Assembly (NCBI GenBank): GCA_040776905.1 | Contig: JAXGZQ010000001.1 | Location: 1,674,001-1,738,000 of the forward strand | DNA from: SLHU01 sp009929975 | GTDB taxonomy: Bacteria > Bacillota > Clostridia > Saccharofermentanales > UBA5734 | DNA length: 64,000 bases | Direction: 5' to 3' | In this document: positions 18,222-26,649 of the stretch, piece after piece | Layout of the letters: each line of letters opens with the position of its first letter | How positions within the stretch are numbered: position 1 is the stretch's first letter | Program-made: the position numbers and the translations under genes | Notes under the pieces: model-generated | The model's input: the letters and a program-made list of their open reading frames with translations, nothing else | Told to the model about the DNA's origin: nothing | Databases searched by the model: none

Positions 18222-18654
18222 GATTTCAAGGGCTTTCAGGGTTTTGAGCGGTCATATCTGAACGCGAAATCGGGTGAAAATAGCGGATTTCGACACTCAT
18301 CGTGAAATTATGCACACACCTGAAGCAAATCGTGCAAAGATGCACACAGCAGTATTATTTAAGTTGTTTGAAAGCTTGTAAGCTGGCAACCTATGTGAAG
18401 CGGTGGGTTGATTATTATAATTCTATAAGGCCGTATATGCCGCACCCCGTTGTCAAGACACGATTTTGAAATGTAAGTTATGCCTTTCATAATTTATAGC
18501 GATTTATACCTATGCGACTTGTCAGCCCATTTGAGATGAGGTTGTGAAGTTAATATACTCGTGCCACTGCAAGTATATGTGAGAGACAATAATTTGTTGT
18601 ATCAACGCTATATATATGTCACAATTAGTGCATATTGTGGAAAGGAGAGCCGAC
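18222..18654 (+). other. Gene-free boundary region with short repeats
   Basis: This 430-base stretch has no coding frame I can support. It holds two copies of ATGCACACA 30 bases apart (18310 and 18340) and an inverted repeat ATATACT/AGTATAT at 18553-18578, which could be an operator for the XRE gene at 18655. Base composition falls from GC-rich to AT-rich across it, so a mobile-element or island boundary may lie here. Confidence 0.5.
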
Positions 18655-18885
18655 ATGAACCTTTCTAGTGAAATCAAGATAGTACGCCAAAAAGCATTCT
18701 TGACTCAAACACAGTTTGCTGAACATCTTCATGTTTCATTTACGACTGTTAACCGTTGGGAAACCGGAAAGGCCCGGCCTAATCTTTCAGCTATGAAAGA
18801 ACTTAAGGACTTTTGCTTTAAACAACAGATAGAATTTGCCCCGGTAGAGAATGCCTGGATAAGCAGCAAGGTGAAAGAGGATTGA
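18655..18885 (+). CDS. XRE-family helix-turn-helix regulator next to hsdM
   Basis: This 76-residue protein has a clear HTH: IVRQKAFLTQTQFAEHLHVS, then FTTVNRWETGKARP as the recognition helix. The start is ATG 18655, after AAAGGAG, rather than an upstream in-frame ATG at 18616. It ends four bases before hsdM. Single-domain HTH genes directly before type I modification genes are a common arrangement and usually tune their expression. Confidence 0.78.
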   Translation: MNLSSEIKIVRQKAFLTQTQFAEHLHVSFTTVNRWETGKARPNLSAMKELKDFCFKQQIEFAPVENAWISSKVKED

Positions 18886-18889
18886 GAAA

Positions 18890-19582
18890 ATGGCTAAAAA
18901 AACTACTGAAAAGGCAATCAACATAGACAATATACTATTTAACTGCCGGGATTATCTTCGTGCAGCACGTAACTCCGGTTCGTTCTTTGAAAAGCGCGAC
19001 ATGATGCTCACGCTCGTATTTCTGCGCTTTATTGGGGAGAAATATGAAGATGGCATCGAAAAGCTACGTCAGACTCTTGTTGAGCAAGGCCTTGATCCGG
19101 ATGATGATAATATCCGAGCAGCCTTCTTTGATGATGCAACTTTCACCGATGGTACATATAATCTGCCTCCAGAGGCTCGCTGGTCCACCATAATCAACAC
19201 TCCGGCACCTGGCCTTAATGTTGCTCTTGATACCGCATTGCACAGCATCGCGACCGGTTCAAAGCAACTGAAGGGATGCTTTGTGGAAGGTACTTTCACC
19301 ACAAGGAATCTCGGTGCAAACGACATCAAAAAGCTGATTGATGAGGTAAACAAAATCAGCCATAAGGCCTTCGGTGCAGAGAAAGACCTTATCGGCAGAG
19401 TATATGAATACTTCCTTAAGGAGTTTGCTGTCAATGCCACAAAAGAGGAAGGCGAATACTATACACCGCACGATGTGGTTCAGCTGATTGCGACGTTGAT
19501 TGAACCTTATGACGGCACCTTGTACGAGAGAATCATTCAGAAATTGATACAATTTAATGAACCTCAGACTTGCTGCGCATAG
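18890..19582 (+). pseudogene. hsdM: Type I restriction-modification methylase subunit, 3' truncated
   Basis: The first 215 or so residues match the helical N-terminal domain of HsdM (ID..LFNCRDYLR, FLRFIGEKYED) and the start of the methylase core (GEYYTPHDVVQLIATLIEPYDGTLY). In intact proteins the next residues are the SAM-binding motif, typically DP-CGSGGMF. Here the frame instead continues for about 17 unrelated residues to a stop. The catalytic domain, hsdS and hsdR are absent. The break is abrupt and there is no decay before it, consistent with a recent insertion or recombination at about position 19535. Confidence 0.85.
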
Positions 19583-19636
19583 GGGTATGCAAAGTGCAAA
19601 AAGGGTATGCATTACATGGAGCCGGGATATGCCGGT
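19583..19636 (+). repeat. GGGTATGC repeat cluster at the hsdM break
   Basis: GGGTATGC occurs at 19583 and 19603, followed by a CCGG-GATATG-CCGG inverted repeat near 19622. The cluster directly follows the stop of the truncated hsdM frame. It may be the end of an inserted element, but no transposase is nearby. Confidence 0.4.
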
Positions 19637-19696
19637 TATTTTTATATTGAGAATTAAAAGACTTACATTATGATTACATTTGAAAGAGGTGGTAAT

Positions 19697-20167
19697 GTGA
19701 ATTTAATCAACGAGATTAATACGATCATTCTAGAAGTATCTTCTGTTTTAGGAAAGCCAATTGAAAAACATAACTATAAAATAATTGACAGAGGTATCCC
19801 GCACCAACCAAAGACTCTCCCTATTCAATCGATGGGGATCTACACATTTTGGTATGATGGAGAGTTTCTAAAGATAGGGAAAGCTGGACCTAATAGCAAT
19901 GCTAGATTTTTTAGCCAACACTACAATCCTAGATCAGCAAAAAGCACATTAGCAGCTTCAATTTTAGAAGATAAGGCAATGCAGGGAAAAGGTATTAATG
20001 AAGGTAATGTAGGGCAGTGGATAAAGAACAATTGTCGCAGGATTGATATCCTGCTAGATTCTGATTTAGGAATATTCTCTTTAGAACTAATAGAAGCAGC
20101 ATTACACTATAAATATGAACCTGTTTATGAAGGGTTTGCTGCACAAAGAAAAATTCATAAAGTATAA
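19697..20167 (+). CDS. GIY-YIG-like nuclease-domain protein
   Basis: This protein of about 156 residues carries GIYTFWYDGEFLKIGKAG near residue 40, which resembles the GIY-x-YIG hairpin with the second tyrosine replaced (FLKIGKAG). It is followed by an R-F-F-S-Q-H stretch. A C-terminal glutamate, as in the catalytic set, may be in FSLELIEAAL. Start GTG 19697 follows GAAAGAGGTGG. It lies in an AT-rich cargo region beside a broken hsdM, so a defence or mobile-element role is plausible, not shown. Confidence 0.5.
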   Translation: MNLINEINTIILEVSSVLGKPIEKHNYKIIDRGIPHQPKTLPIQSMGIYTFWYDGEFLKIGKAGPNSNARFFSQHYNPRSAKSTLAASILEDKAMQGKGINEGNVGQWIKNNCRRIDILLDSDLGIFSLELIEAALHYKYEPVYEGFAAQRKIHKV

Positions 20168-20215
20168 ATAATATCGACCATAGAAAAGGAAACTCAATAT
20201 TCGGAGGTTATTATA

Positions 20216-20962
20216 ATGGCATTATATATGATTAAATATGGAAAGGAAGAGCACCTAAAACAAATTGTTGATGGTTTTCTTCGATTTTCCCCATCACAGA
20301 CGTACGTGGAAATGGAAGAGCTGCTCCACAATAAGGGTCAAGGTGATCTTCTGGATGGGAAAATGAAAATAAGGCTTGAGAACGCTAAAATGTACGATCC
20401 AGATACTAATGAGCTGAAAGGAGAAATTCCAAATTGCGTAGCTACAATATCAATTCAGGATGTGAATGATATGCCTATATTTTGTATCTCTCATTATGGA
20501 GTTGATGATACCACAAGTTATAAAAATATCAGATCCTATAAAATATCTCTTTGTCCGGACAAATTGAACTGTATAAAGCAGGATTTTCGTGAGGCAACAC
20601 ATGCGCTAATAATTCTTGAACCAGATAAATTTATAGCCGGAGTCCAAGCGATCAAAGGTCCTCAAATAATACACGATCAGATACGCTATTATGATTATGA
20701 AAGTAACTCGCTCCAAATGTATATGTATTTAGCCACAGGTAATACGGAGAATAAGTTTAATGAGAAGTTGACACTAACATATGAAAACAGATATCGTCAT
20801 TTATTATGTAAAGATATAGATTTTGAAAAACAGCAAGAGTACCGATTTATTGTGTTGGACGAGTTGATTACTGCACCAATTTTTTACCAGCATGAGTTTT
20901 TATCTGAATATTTAATTGTACCAATTGATAGTTTGGAACAAGACATAGATATAAAATTCTAG
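20216..20962 (+). CDS. Unrecognised 248-residue protein
   Basis: I do not recognise this protein. It opens MALYMIKYGKEEHLK and then has FLRFSPSQTYVEMEE and QGDLLDGKMKI, a pattern recalling small accessory proteins with F-R-x5-Y and D-x-x-(E/D)-G motifs found near phage and defence genes. No membrane segment or signal peptide is visible. It has GGAGG seven bases before ATG. It follows the GIY-YIG-like gene on the same strand. The 140 bases after it hold nothing I can identify. Confidence 0.5.
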   Translation: MALYMIKYGKEEHLKQIVDGFLRFSPSQTYVEMEELLHNKGQGDLLDGKMKIRLENAKMYDPDTNELKGEIPNCVATISIQDVNDMPIFCISHYGVDDTTSYKNIRSYKISLCPDKLNCIKQDFREATHALIILEPDKFIAGVQAIKGPQIIHDQIRYYDYESNSLQMYMYLATGNTENKFNEKLTLTYENRYRHLLCKDIDFEKQQEYRFIVLDELITAPIFYQHEFLSEYLIVPIDSLEQDIDIKF

Positions 20963-21102
20963 GTCTCCTCTTAGACTTGTTCTGTTAATGATGTGTGGTT
21001 AATTTTCAAACATGGTTATTAATGAAATCTATAATTTGGAAAAAACCGCGAATTACAATAAAGAAATAATCAGCATAGACAGTGATAGATAAGCGCTAAC
21101 AT

Positions 21103-21747
21103 TTATTCTTTTATCGTAAGGTCTGCTTGTGGTGGGTTAGGATAGATTTCATTTATCAACATTACCAGAGCTTCGTTCAATTCATACCGTTCAATTTTAC
21201 CTTGATACTCCAAATCACGCATGTAATCAATTGCGCTATCCATGTCTTCAAATAATCGATTCTCTCGTTTCGGCATCATTGATGTAAGATAAAGATCATG
21301 AAGGCTATTAAAAAAATTAGAAAATCCCTCAGCAGTAAGAAACGTGTTTAAAGACTTTCTATTATCTTTCCACATGTAGCTGCTATCATTTTCGGGATGT
21401 GTAATTTCCATAATGGCTTTCAAAGCATCACCACTTAGGCCAGTAAAATTACATGCTTTCTCTAACGAAAATGAATTTTCATCAGTTTCACCAGTTAGGT
21501 ATCCAATATCTACATTAAAGAAATCAGCAATTAGAACTAAGGTGTCAAACTTAGGAAAGCTAACTTCTCCGTTTTTATGGATAGTTCCAATATTCAACCA
21601 ACCGCTAACAGCCTTTTGTCCATATCTAGTTCCATATTTAGCATTTAATGCTTCTGCTAGTGAAGATTGAGTATACTTTCCTTCATCCATGCACTTTTTC
21701 AATCTTTCATTCCAGTATTGCGCTTTTTTTCTCATTAAGTCGTCCAC
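21103..21747 (-). CDS. XRE-type repressor-like protein
   Basis: This 214-residue protein has an N-terminal helix-turn-helix (YTQSSLAEALN, then AVSGWLNIG) and a longer C-terminal domain without recognisable catalytic residues. Its layout resembles phage repressors. The start is GTG 21747, nine bases after AAAGGAGGTG, rather than a frame from 21867 that would overlap the divergent gene. It is transcribed towards the chromosome and divergently from the membrane protein gene at 21866. It is a good candidate lysogeny or cargo regulator. Confidence 0.7.
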   Translation of the reverse strand: MDDLMRKKAQYWNERLKKCMDEGKYTQSSLAEALNAKYGTRYGQKAVSGWLNIGTIHKNGEVSFPKFDTLVLIADFFNVDIGYLTGETDENSFSLEKACNFTGLSGDALKAIMEITHPENDSSYMWKDNRKSLNTFLTAEGFSNFFNSLHDLYLTSMMPKRENRLFEDMDSAIDYMRDLEYQGKIERYELNEALVMLINEIYPNPPQADLTIKE

Positions 21748-21773
21748 GGGATAAAACACCTCCTTTAACATAT

Positions 21774-21823
21774 ATATTATGTCATTTATAAGTCTTGTGC
21801 AACATAAACCATAATGATAATAT
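21774..21823. promoter_or_regulatory. Overlapping divergent promoters
   Basis: On the minus strand TTGCAC (21797-21802) and TAATAT (21774-21779) are 17 bases apart. On the plus strand TTGTGC (21795-21800) and TAATAT (21818-21823) are also 17 apart. The two -35 boxes overlap, so one bound repressor could block both directions. Confidence 0.6.
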
Positions 21824-21865
21824 TTAGTTAAAGAAGAACCAGTAGAAAATCGTGGAGGTGCAGAC

Positions 21866-22306
21866 ATGGATATTCAATCAAGAGCAAACAATACTATTGA
21901 CGGAAACATAAATGAGAATAAAAAGAAAAGCTTTATTGAAAAAGCTAAAGAACATAAGAAGGAAATAGCAATTGGTGCAGTGGCTATACTTTCCGTGGTG
22001 GCAATTGTACTTGTTGTAAAAAACAAGGCTACCATAGAAGCAGCTATCAAATCAACACAAACTAAGGGTGGACTAGCAAATAGTTTAAAAACTAGAAATA
22101 ATGTTGCTCCAACAATATCAGAAGTACCCCCTACAAGCATTCCAAGTAATGCTCCAATTGTAGAAATCAATGTCAGGGGGCACATTCGAAATCTCCCTGA
22201 AGGTTGGAATCCCTCGGCAAGTAATAAAGAAGTAGCAAGAAATTTAGGGTATTGTTTAGACAAGCATCAAACATGGGTAAATCCGTATACAAAAACAGCA
22301 GCTTAA
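21866..22306 (+). CDS. Small single-pass membrane protein of unknown function
   Basis: This 146-residue protein has a charged, lysine-rich N-terminus, one strong membrane segment (IAIGAVAILSVVAIVLVV, about residues 34-51), a Pro/Ser-rich linker and a C-terminal part with LPEGWNPSASN and GYCLDKHQTWVNPY. No family is recognised. GTGGAGGTG precedes ATG 21866. It is divergent from the XRE repressor and probably controlled by it. Confidence 0.6.
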   Translation: MDIQSRANNTIDGNINENKKKSFIEKAKEHKKEIAIGAVAILSVVAIVLVVKNKATIEAAIKSTQTKGGLANSLKTRNNVAPTISEVPPTSIPSNAPIVEINVRGHIRNLPEGWNPSASNKEVARNLGYCLDKHQTWVNPYTKTAA

Positions 22307-22363
22307 ATTGTTAAGGATAAGCATACTGTGAATTATAGTAAAAGGGGAAGAAGGGATGGTCAA

Positions 22364-22651
22364 ATGAAAAGAGAGGGAGTTTTAAATGCACTTCGAGCAG
22401 GAGAATTTGACGGTATAAGTCATTCATATGAGCCATATAAAGGCTATGGAAAAAACAGCCACCAATTGGAAATGAGTGTCTCTGGCGGAAGTATTGAAGT
22501 CACAAAGGTTACAACAGGAAAATCCTTCAATGGGAAGGAAAATGAGAGATGGGAAGATAGAACACCCGAAGTATTAAGTGATTCCAAGGCGTTAGATTTT
22601 ATTGAAAGTCATCCTTACTACTTTTCACAAAGAAGACCTGATTTGTTTTAG
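22364..22651 (+). CDS. Unrecognised 95-residue protein
   Basis: I do not recognise this protein. It is hydrophilic and Gly/Ser/Tyr-rich (SYEPYKGYGKNSHQ) and ends YYFSQRRPDLF. ATG 22364 is preferred to the in-frame GTG at 22328 because an AGGGATGG stretch precedes it. It follows the membrane protein gene by 57 bases on the same strand and is convergent with the recombinase operon. Confidence 0.45.
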   Translation: MKREGVLNALRAGEFDGISHSYEPYKGYGKNSHQLEMSVSGGSIEVTKVTTGKSFNGKENERWEDRTPEVLSDSKALDFIESHPYYFSQRRPDLF

Positions 22652-22676
22652 AACGAAATGTGGAACATTAATAGAA

Positions 22677-22707
22677 CAAAAACAGCTCGCCATAGTGCGG
22701 GCTGTTT
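22677..22707 (-). terminator. Terminator of the recombinase operon
   Basis: Read on the minus strand, AACAGCCCGC pairs with GCGAGCTGTT around a short loop and is followed by a T-run. It lies 13 bases beyond the recombinase stop and marks the end of the minus-strand phage transcription. Confidence 0.8.
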
Positions 22708-22719
22708 CGCTGCAAATTG

Positions 22720-24312
22720 CTAGATATTTACTTCTGTTCCGTTCTTGAAGGTGTACCGTATGTCATCAGAGTTGTAAATGGTCACATGCTCAATCAAACT
22801 GTGCCAGAGGAGTGGATCAAAGTCTGTGAGCAGTTCATCTTGCTTCTTAAGTTCGTCGAGAAAAGCTGTCATTGTTTGGCGTCTGGTTACTTTTTCTTTA
22901 ATCTGCCCGGATATTTTTTCTAAATCATCTTTGGTAGTGTCAAACCTCTCTACCAAGTCGTCGTATCTTCTTTGGTATTCTCCTTGGTCTAAGGCAACAT
23001 TGGCGTTTTCATTTATGCATTGCTGTATCAGCTCAGTGACAATCTCCATTTCATTTTGAAGCTCGGCCTGTTTGGTTTCTAAGGGACCAGTGTCATAAAG
23101 AACATCCTTCATGGATTCAAAGTTTGCTATGATTTCATCCTTGTCTTCCAGGAGCTTATTAGTAGCCTTCACGAAGAGTTCTTTTATAGTATCTTCATCA
23201 AGGTGGGGAGTAGAGCATTTTTCCTGTCCGTTGAACTTGTGGTTGCATTGCCAGACTGTACGTCGGTATTTGCTATTTGAATGCCATACCTTCGATCCAT
23301 ACCAGCTTCCACACGTTCCACATTTTATCTTGCCAGAGAATATACGAACACCGCTGTGACGATTGTTTGCAGGGTTTCTCTTTTCTAACTCGTTCTGGAC
23401 CAGGTCGAAGACCGCTGGCTCAATAATCGCTTCATGGTTATTTTCCACATAGTATTGAGGAATTTCTCCCTCGTTGGCTTTCTTCTTTTTGGTAAGAAAA
23501 TCTACGGTGTAGCTTTTCTGCAAAAGTGCATCTCCCTTATATTTTTCATTAGTGAGGATGCGTTTGATGGTGCCTGCGTTCCATTTATCTTTCTTGGCGG
23601 GTGATAAAATGCCGTCTGCTGTAAGCTGCTTGGCAATACCGTAAGGCGTCATGCCCTGTAGGAACATGCTGAAGATCCTATGGATTGTAACTGCTTCTTT
23701 GGGGTTCAAGACAAGGTTGCCATCTTCACCCCGATCGTAACCGAGGAAGTGGCCGAAGGGAACTGTAACCTTCCCGTCTGCAAATCTCTTGCGCTGTCCC
23801 CATGTGACGTTCTCTGAAATGCTGCGGCTTTCTTCCTGGGCAAGGGATGACATGATGGTGATTAGAAGTTCACCTTTAGAATCTAAGGTCCAGATATTTT
23901 CCTTCTCAAAATAGATCTCGATTCCTTTCTCTTTCAATTGGCGAACGGTGGTGAGGCTGTCTACTGTGTTCCTTGCAAATCGGCTGACTGACTTGGTAAC
24001 GATGAGGTCAATCTTGCCGCTTAAGGCGTCCTGGATCATGCGCCTAAAGCCTTCACGCTTTTTGGTGTTGGTACCGGATATCCCTTCGTCGGTATAAACT
24101 TTCACGAACTCCCAATCGTCTCGACTCTTAATAAAATTGGTGTAATAATCGACCTGCGCCTCATAGCTTGTGAATTGTTCTTCGCTGTCTGTGGATACGC
24201 GAGCGTAACCAGCTGTGCGGCGTTTTCTTTGCTCGTTAATTGGCGTGGAAGAAAACTGCCTGAGAGTAGCAGGTATGGTTTTAACGTTTTTAGTTGTCTT
24301 TGGTTTGCTCAT
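22720..24312 (-). CDS. Large serine recombinase (phage integrase/resolvase type)
   Basis: This 530-residue protein has the resolvase domain with catalytic Ser40 in AGYARVS, then DEGISGT and the SRFARN arginine motif. The Recombinase domain follows, with a zinc ribbon (CGTCG plus distal Cys) near residue 330 and a coiled coil (ELQNEMEIVTELIQQ) near 420. It cuts and rejoins att sites. It overlaps the preceding recombinase gene by 23 bases, so the two are translated together. It lies at the end of the late phage genes, the usual place in this phage type. Confidence 0.92.
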   Translation of the reverse strand: MSKPKTTKNVKTIPATLRQFSSTPINEQRKRRTAGYARVSTDSEEQFTSYEAQVDYYTNFIKSRDDWEFVKVYTDEGISGTNTKKREGFRRMIQDALSGKIDLIVTKSVSRFARNTVDSLTTVRQLKEKGIEIYFEKENIWTLDSKGELLITIMSSLAQEESRSISENVTWGQRKRFADGKVTVPFGHFLGYDRGEDGNLVLNPKEAVTIHRIFSMFLQGMTPYGIAKQLTADGILSPAKKDKWNAGTIKRILTNEKYKGDALLQKSYTVDFLTKKKKANEGEIPQYYVENNHEAIIEPAVFDLVQNELEKRNPANNRHSGVRIFSGKIKCGTCGSWYGSKVWHSNSKYRRTVWQCNHKFNGQEKCSTPHLDEDTIKELFVKATNKLLEDKDEIIANFESMKDVLYDTGPLETKQAELQNEMEIVTELIQQCINENANVALDQGEYQRRYDDLVERFDTTKDDLEKISGQIKEKVTRRQTMTAFLDELKKQDELLTDFDPLLWHSLIEHVTIYNSDDIRYTFKNGTEVNI

Positions 24313-26014
24313 GTTTTTTCCTCCATACCTCTCTCAATTTCTCGCCTTGACGTTTCTTTCGTTCCTCTGACCAGGCTGGCTGTCTGCGTTTGAATTGCCA
24401 TTGCTTTGTGATCTTACTGCCGTCCTTCAGATTAAAGAGAAGGTCTGTGTTGGAAACAACAGTGATGTTATCAATTGTCTCTTTAAAGAGATCTTCATCA
24501 AACTCTTCAATGGAAAGGACATCACTAGATATAGTTTTTAAAAGGTTCTCTTCTAAGCCGCTGTGGCCACAATCATTGTGAGGCGGACAGCGCCAGTGGT
24601 GAGCTTTCTCTCCACTTACGCGGGTGCTGGTATTTCTGCGTAGGTTTTGGCCGCACTTACTGCAGTTTATTTTTCCGGTGAAGCAAGTGATTTTTCCAGA
24701 GCTTCTTGGATTCTTTTTACTGTAGGCTGACTTTGCAGCGCGTGCTTCAGGTGTCCACCAATCCTTCCTGGCCGTGGATTTCCAATGTTGTGGAATAACG
24801 CTACCGTCATGTAAATGAAAGATGAGTTCATCTGTTCCATTCACCACAACTTTTTCAACTTGATCAAGGAAAAAATCTTCATCAAATTCTTCTAAGCCGA
24901 GTACTTGGGCACAGACACCCTGGAGTATCTTCTCTGGGATGTTTTTGGCGCTGCATTCTGACACTCCTTTACGGTCTTTAGTCTGGCAAGTCCAAATGTA
25001 ATAAACATCACTTGAATGCTTGCTTTGTCTTTTGCCGCTGCGCCTATAGCTGACACCACAGTTTCCACACTTTATCTTGCTAGTAAAGCAGGTGGTGTTG
25101 ATTGATGGATTTGCGAAAACACCTAACGTTCTACGCCTTGCGATTTCAGCTTGTACCTTTTCATAAGTTTCTAAGTCAATTATGGCCTCGTGAGAATCTT
25201 CTACCCAGTACTGTGGGAGTTCTCCGTTGTTGGGCTTTAACTTGTGTGTGATATGGTCCTCAATAAACCCCTTTTGTAAAAGCATGTTACCTGTATACTT
25301 TTCGTTCTTAAGGATTGCCCGAATTGATGTGTTTGAAAAACGTCCGCCGGTGTATGATTTGACGCCCATTTCTTCAAGCTGAACTTCAGTTTGCTCGGCG
25401 GACATTCCTTTGAGGAAATTGTCATAAATCAGTTTTACAATCTTGGCTTCTTCTGGCTCAACAACAAACTGCTCTCCATTCCAGCGATAGCCATAAATGC
25501 TAAATGAATTAGGCTTTCCTTTCTGGAAATTCCTTCGAATGGCCCATTTTACATTTTCACTTGTCGAGCGGCTTTCTTCCTGGGCAAAGGAAGCAAGGAT
25601 GGAAAGCATCAGCTCACCGTCGCCACTCATTGAATTGATATTTTCTTTCTCGAACCTTACCTCAACTCCGATATCCCGAAGGTGACGTACTGTTTCCAGT
25701 AGGTCTACGGTATTTCTAGCAAATCGCGATATGGACTTGGTTAGTACAATATCGATCTTGCCTGCATCACAATCTTCCAGCAGTCGCTTGAACGCATCCC
25801 GGTTCTCAGTCGTACCTGAAATCCCTTCGTCTGCGTATACACCTGCATATTCCCATTCACGATGAGTCTGGATGTATTTGCTATAAAAGCTGACTTGCGC
25901 TGAAAGAGAGTGTAACGTTCTGCCTTTTTCTTCGGAAACTCTCGCATAAGCAGCAACCTTTTTTCTTGTAGGCATTACCGGAGCGGAAGGTTCGATCTTA
26001 TTAATTTTCCGCAT
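24290..26014 (-). CDS. Large serine recombinase with duplicated C-terminal module
   Basis: This 574-residue protein has catalytic Ser27 in AAYARVS, DEGISGT and SRFARN, then a Recombinase domain. Unlike its neighbour it carries two copies of a module made of a zinc ribbon (CGNCG, later CSKCG), an EEFDED helix and a strand pair ending DGS-x6-W (FHLHDGSVIPQHW, then FNLKDGSKITKQW). The start is ATG 26014, seven bases after AAAGGAG. Paired large recombinases may act together or direct integration and excision separately. Confidence 0.9.
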   Translation of the reverse strand: MRKINKIEPSAPVMPTRKKVAAYARVSEEKGRTLHSLSAQVSFYSKYIQTHREWEYAGVYADEGISGTTENRDAFKRLLEDCDAGKIDIVLTKSISRFARNTVDLLETVRHLRDIGVEVRFEKENINSMSGDGELMLSILASFAQEESRSTSENVKWAIRRNFQKGKPNSFSIYGYRWNGEQFVVEPEEAKIVKLIYDNFLKGMSAEQTEVQLEEMGVKSYTGGRFSNTSIRAILKNEKYTGNMLLQKGFIEDHITHKLKPNNGELPQYWVEDSHEAIIDLETYEKVQAEIARRRTLGVFANPSINTTCFTSKIKCGNCGVSYRRSGKRQSKHSSDVYYIWTCQTKDRKGVSECSAKNIPEKILQGVCAQVLGLEEFDEDFFLDQVEKVVVNGTDELIFHLHDGSVIPQHWKSTARKDWWTPEARAAKSAYSKKNPRSSGKITCFTGKINCSKCGQNLRRNTSTRVSGEKAHHWRCPPHNDCGHSGLEENLLKTISSDVLSIEEFDEDLFKETIDNITVVSNTDLLFNLKDGSKITKQWQFKRRQPAWSEERKKRQGEKLREVWRKKHEQTKDN

Positions 26015-26034
26015 AAACTCACTCCTTTCAACAC

Positions 26035-26065
26035 TATACATCACTCTAAAAGGCTATGAAGTCAA
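26035..26065 (-). promoter_or_regulatory. Promoter-like motif of the recombinase operon (copy 1 of 3)
   Basis: On the minus strand TTGACT, 19 bases, then an extended -10 TG-A-TGTATA. The spacer ends in TTAGAG, a block shared with the copies at 41757 and 43082. It lies 20 bases before the recombinase start and inside the 3' end of the preceding gene, so the recombinases can be expressed apart from the late genes. Confidence 0.6.
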
Positions 26066-26233
26066 GTTAATGTGAGAGAATAGTGTACCTAGTAATGGCT
26101 TGTATTTTTCAAGAAGATACTCATCGATTAAGGCAAATTCCTCGGGGGTAATTATGCTTTTTTCAAGCATAGATTTTGCAATAGAAAGACTTGATTGGTA
26201 TTGCTTTTCAGCTCTGAATTGATCGTCTGTCAT
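26054..26233 (-). CDS. SHOCT-like small protein
   Basis: This 59-residue protein starts at ATG 26233, which overlaps the preceding stop (ATGA). It reads MTDDQFRAEKQYQ at the N-terminus, then AKSMLEKSIITPEEFALID, the short helix-turn pattern of SHOCT domains, and ends with YKPLLGTLFSHI. Such proteins are typical direct neighbours of large serine recombinases in Clostridia. The function is unknown; an accessory role in recombination is an inference from position. Confidence 0.72.
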   Translation of the reverse strand: MTDDQFRAEKQYQSSLSIAKSMLEKSIITPEEFALIDEYLLEKYKPLLGTLFSHINLTS

Positions 26234-26649
26234 AGTACATCACCGCCTTTGAAGCGGTCGGTTATATAGCAATCATGAGAACAATATTTTCTCTTTGAAT
26301 TGCCATAAGATGTAAACGAGCTGCTGCAAAAAGCACAGGTGAAGGAGTAGATGGCTTTCTTTTTGACCTTGTCCTGATTCGAGTTCCACCACGTAACACG
26401 ACAATCTTGGTTACAGAATTTCAATTTCTTTTTTCCTGAGATCTGTATAAGCTCCTTACCACACTGTTTACAGTATTCCTTATCGGGAGTAACGGTAGTG
26501 GTGACATTGGCTTTTATCCCTCCAAGATTATTTCTTTGGCAGTGGGAAGTAACAGTACTTTTTGAAAGACCTAGGGCTTGAGCGATTGTTGCATAGCCGA
26601 ATCCTTTACTTCTAAGGTCAGCTATTTGATTTTTTTGTTCTCCAGTCAT
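26230..26649 (-). CDS. Helix-turn-helix protein with two zinc-finger-like clusters
   Basis: This 139-residue protein has an N-terminal HTH resembling sigma region 4 or resolvase-type helices (GFGYATIAQALGLSKSTVTS) and two Cys clusters, CKQCG with CNQDC, and CAFCS with CSHDC. The start is ATG 26649, behind a GGAGG sequestered in a small hairpin. It is translationally coupled to the SHOCT gene and sits directly before the recombinases. Being small and DNA-binding, it is a reasonable candidate for a recombination directionality factor or a regulator of the recombinases. Confidence 0.68.
   Translation of the reverse strand: MTGEQKNQIADLRSKGFGYATIAQALGLSKSTVTSHCQRNNLGGIKANVTTTVTPDKEYCKQCGKELIQISGKKKLKFCNQDCRVTWWNSNQDKVKKKAIYSFTCAFCSSSFTSYGNSKRKYCSHDCYITDRFKGGDVL

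Noticed and set aside
19583..19636. Short GGGTATGC repeats considered as a CRISPR array
   Set aside because: Only two exact copies, 20 bases apart, with no regular spacer length and no cas genes nearby.
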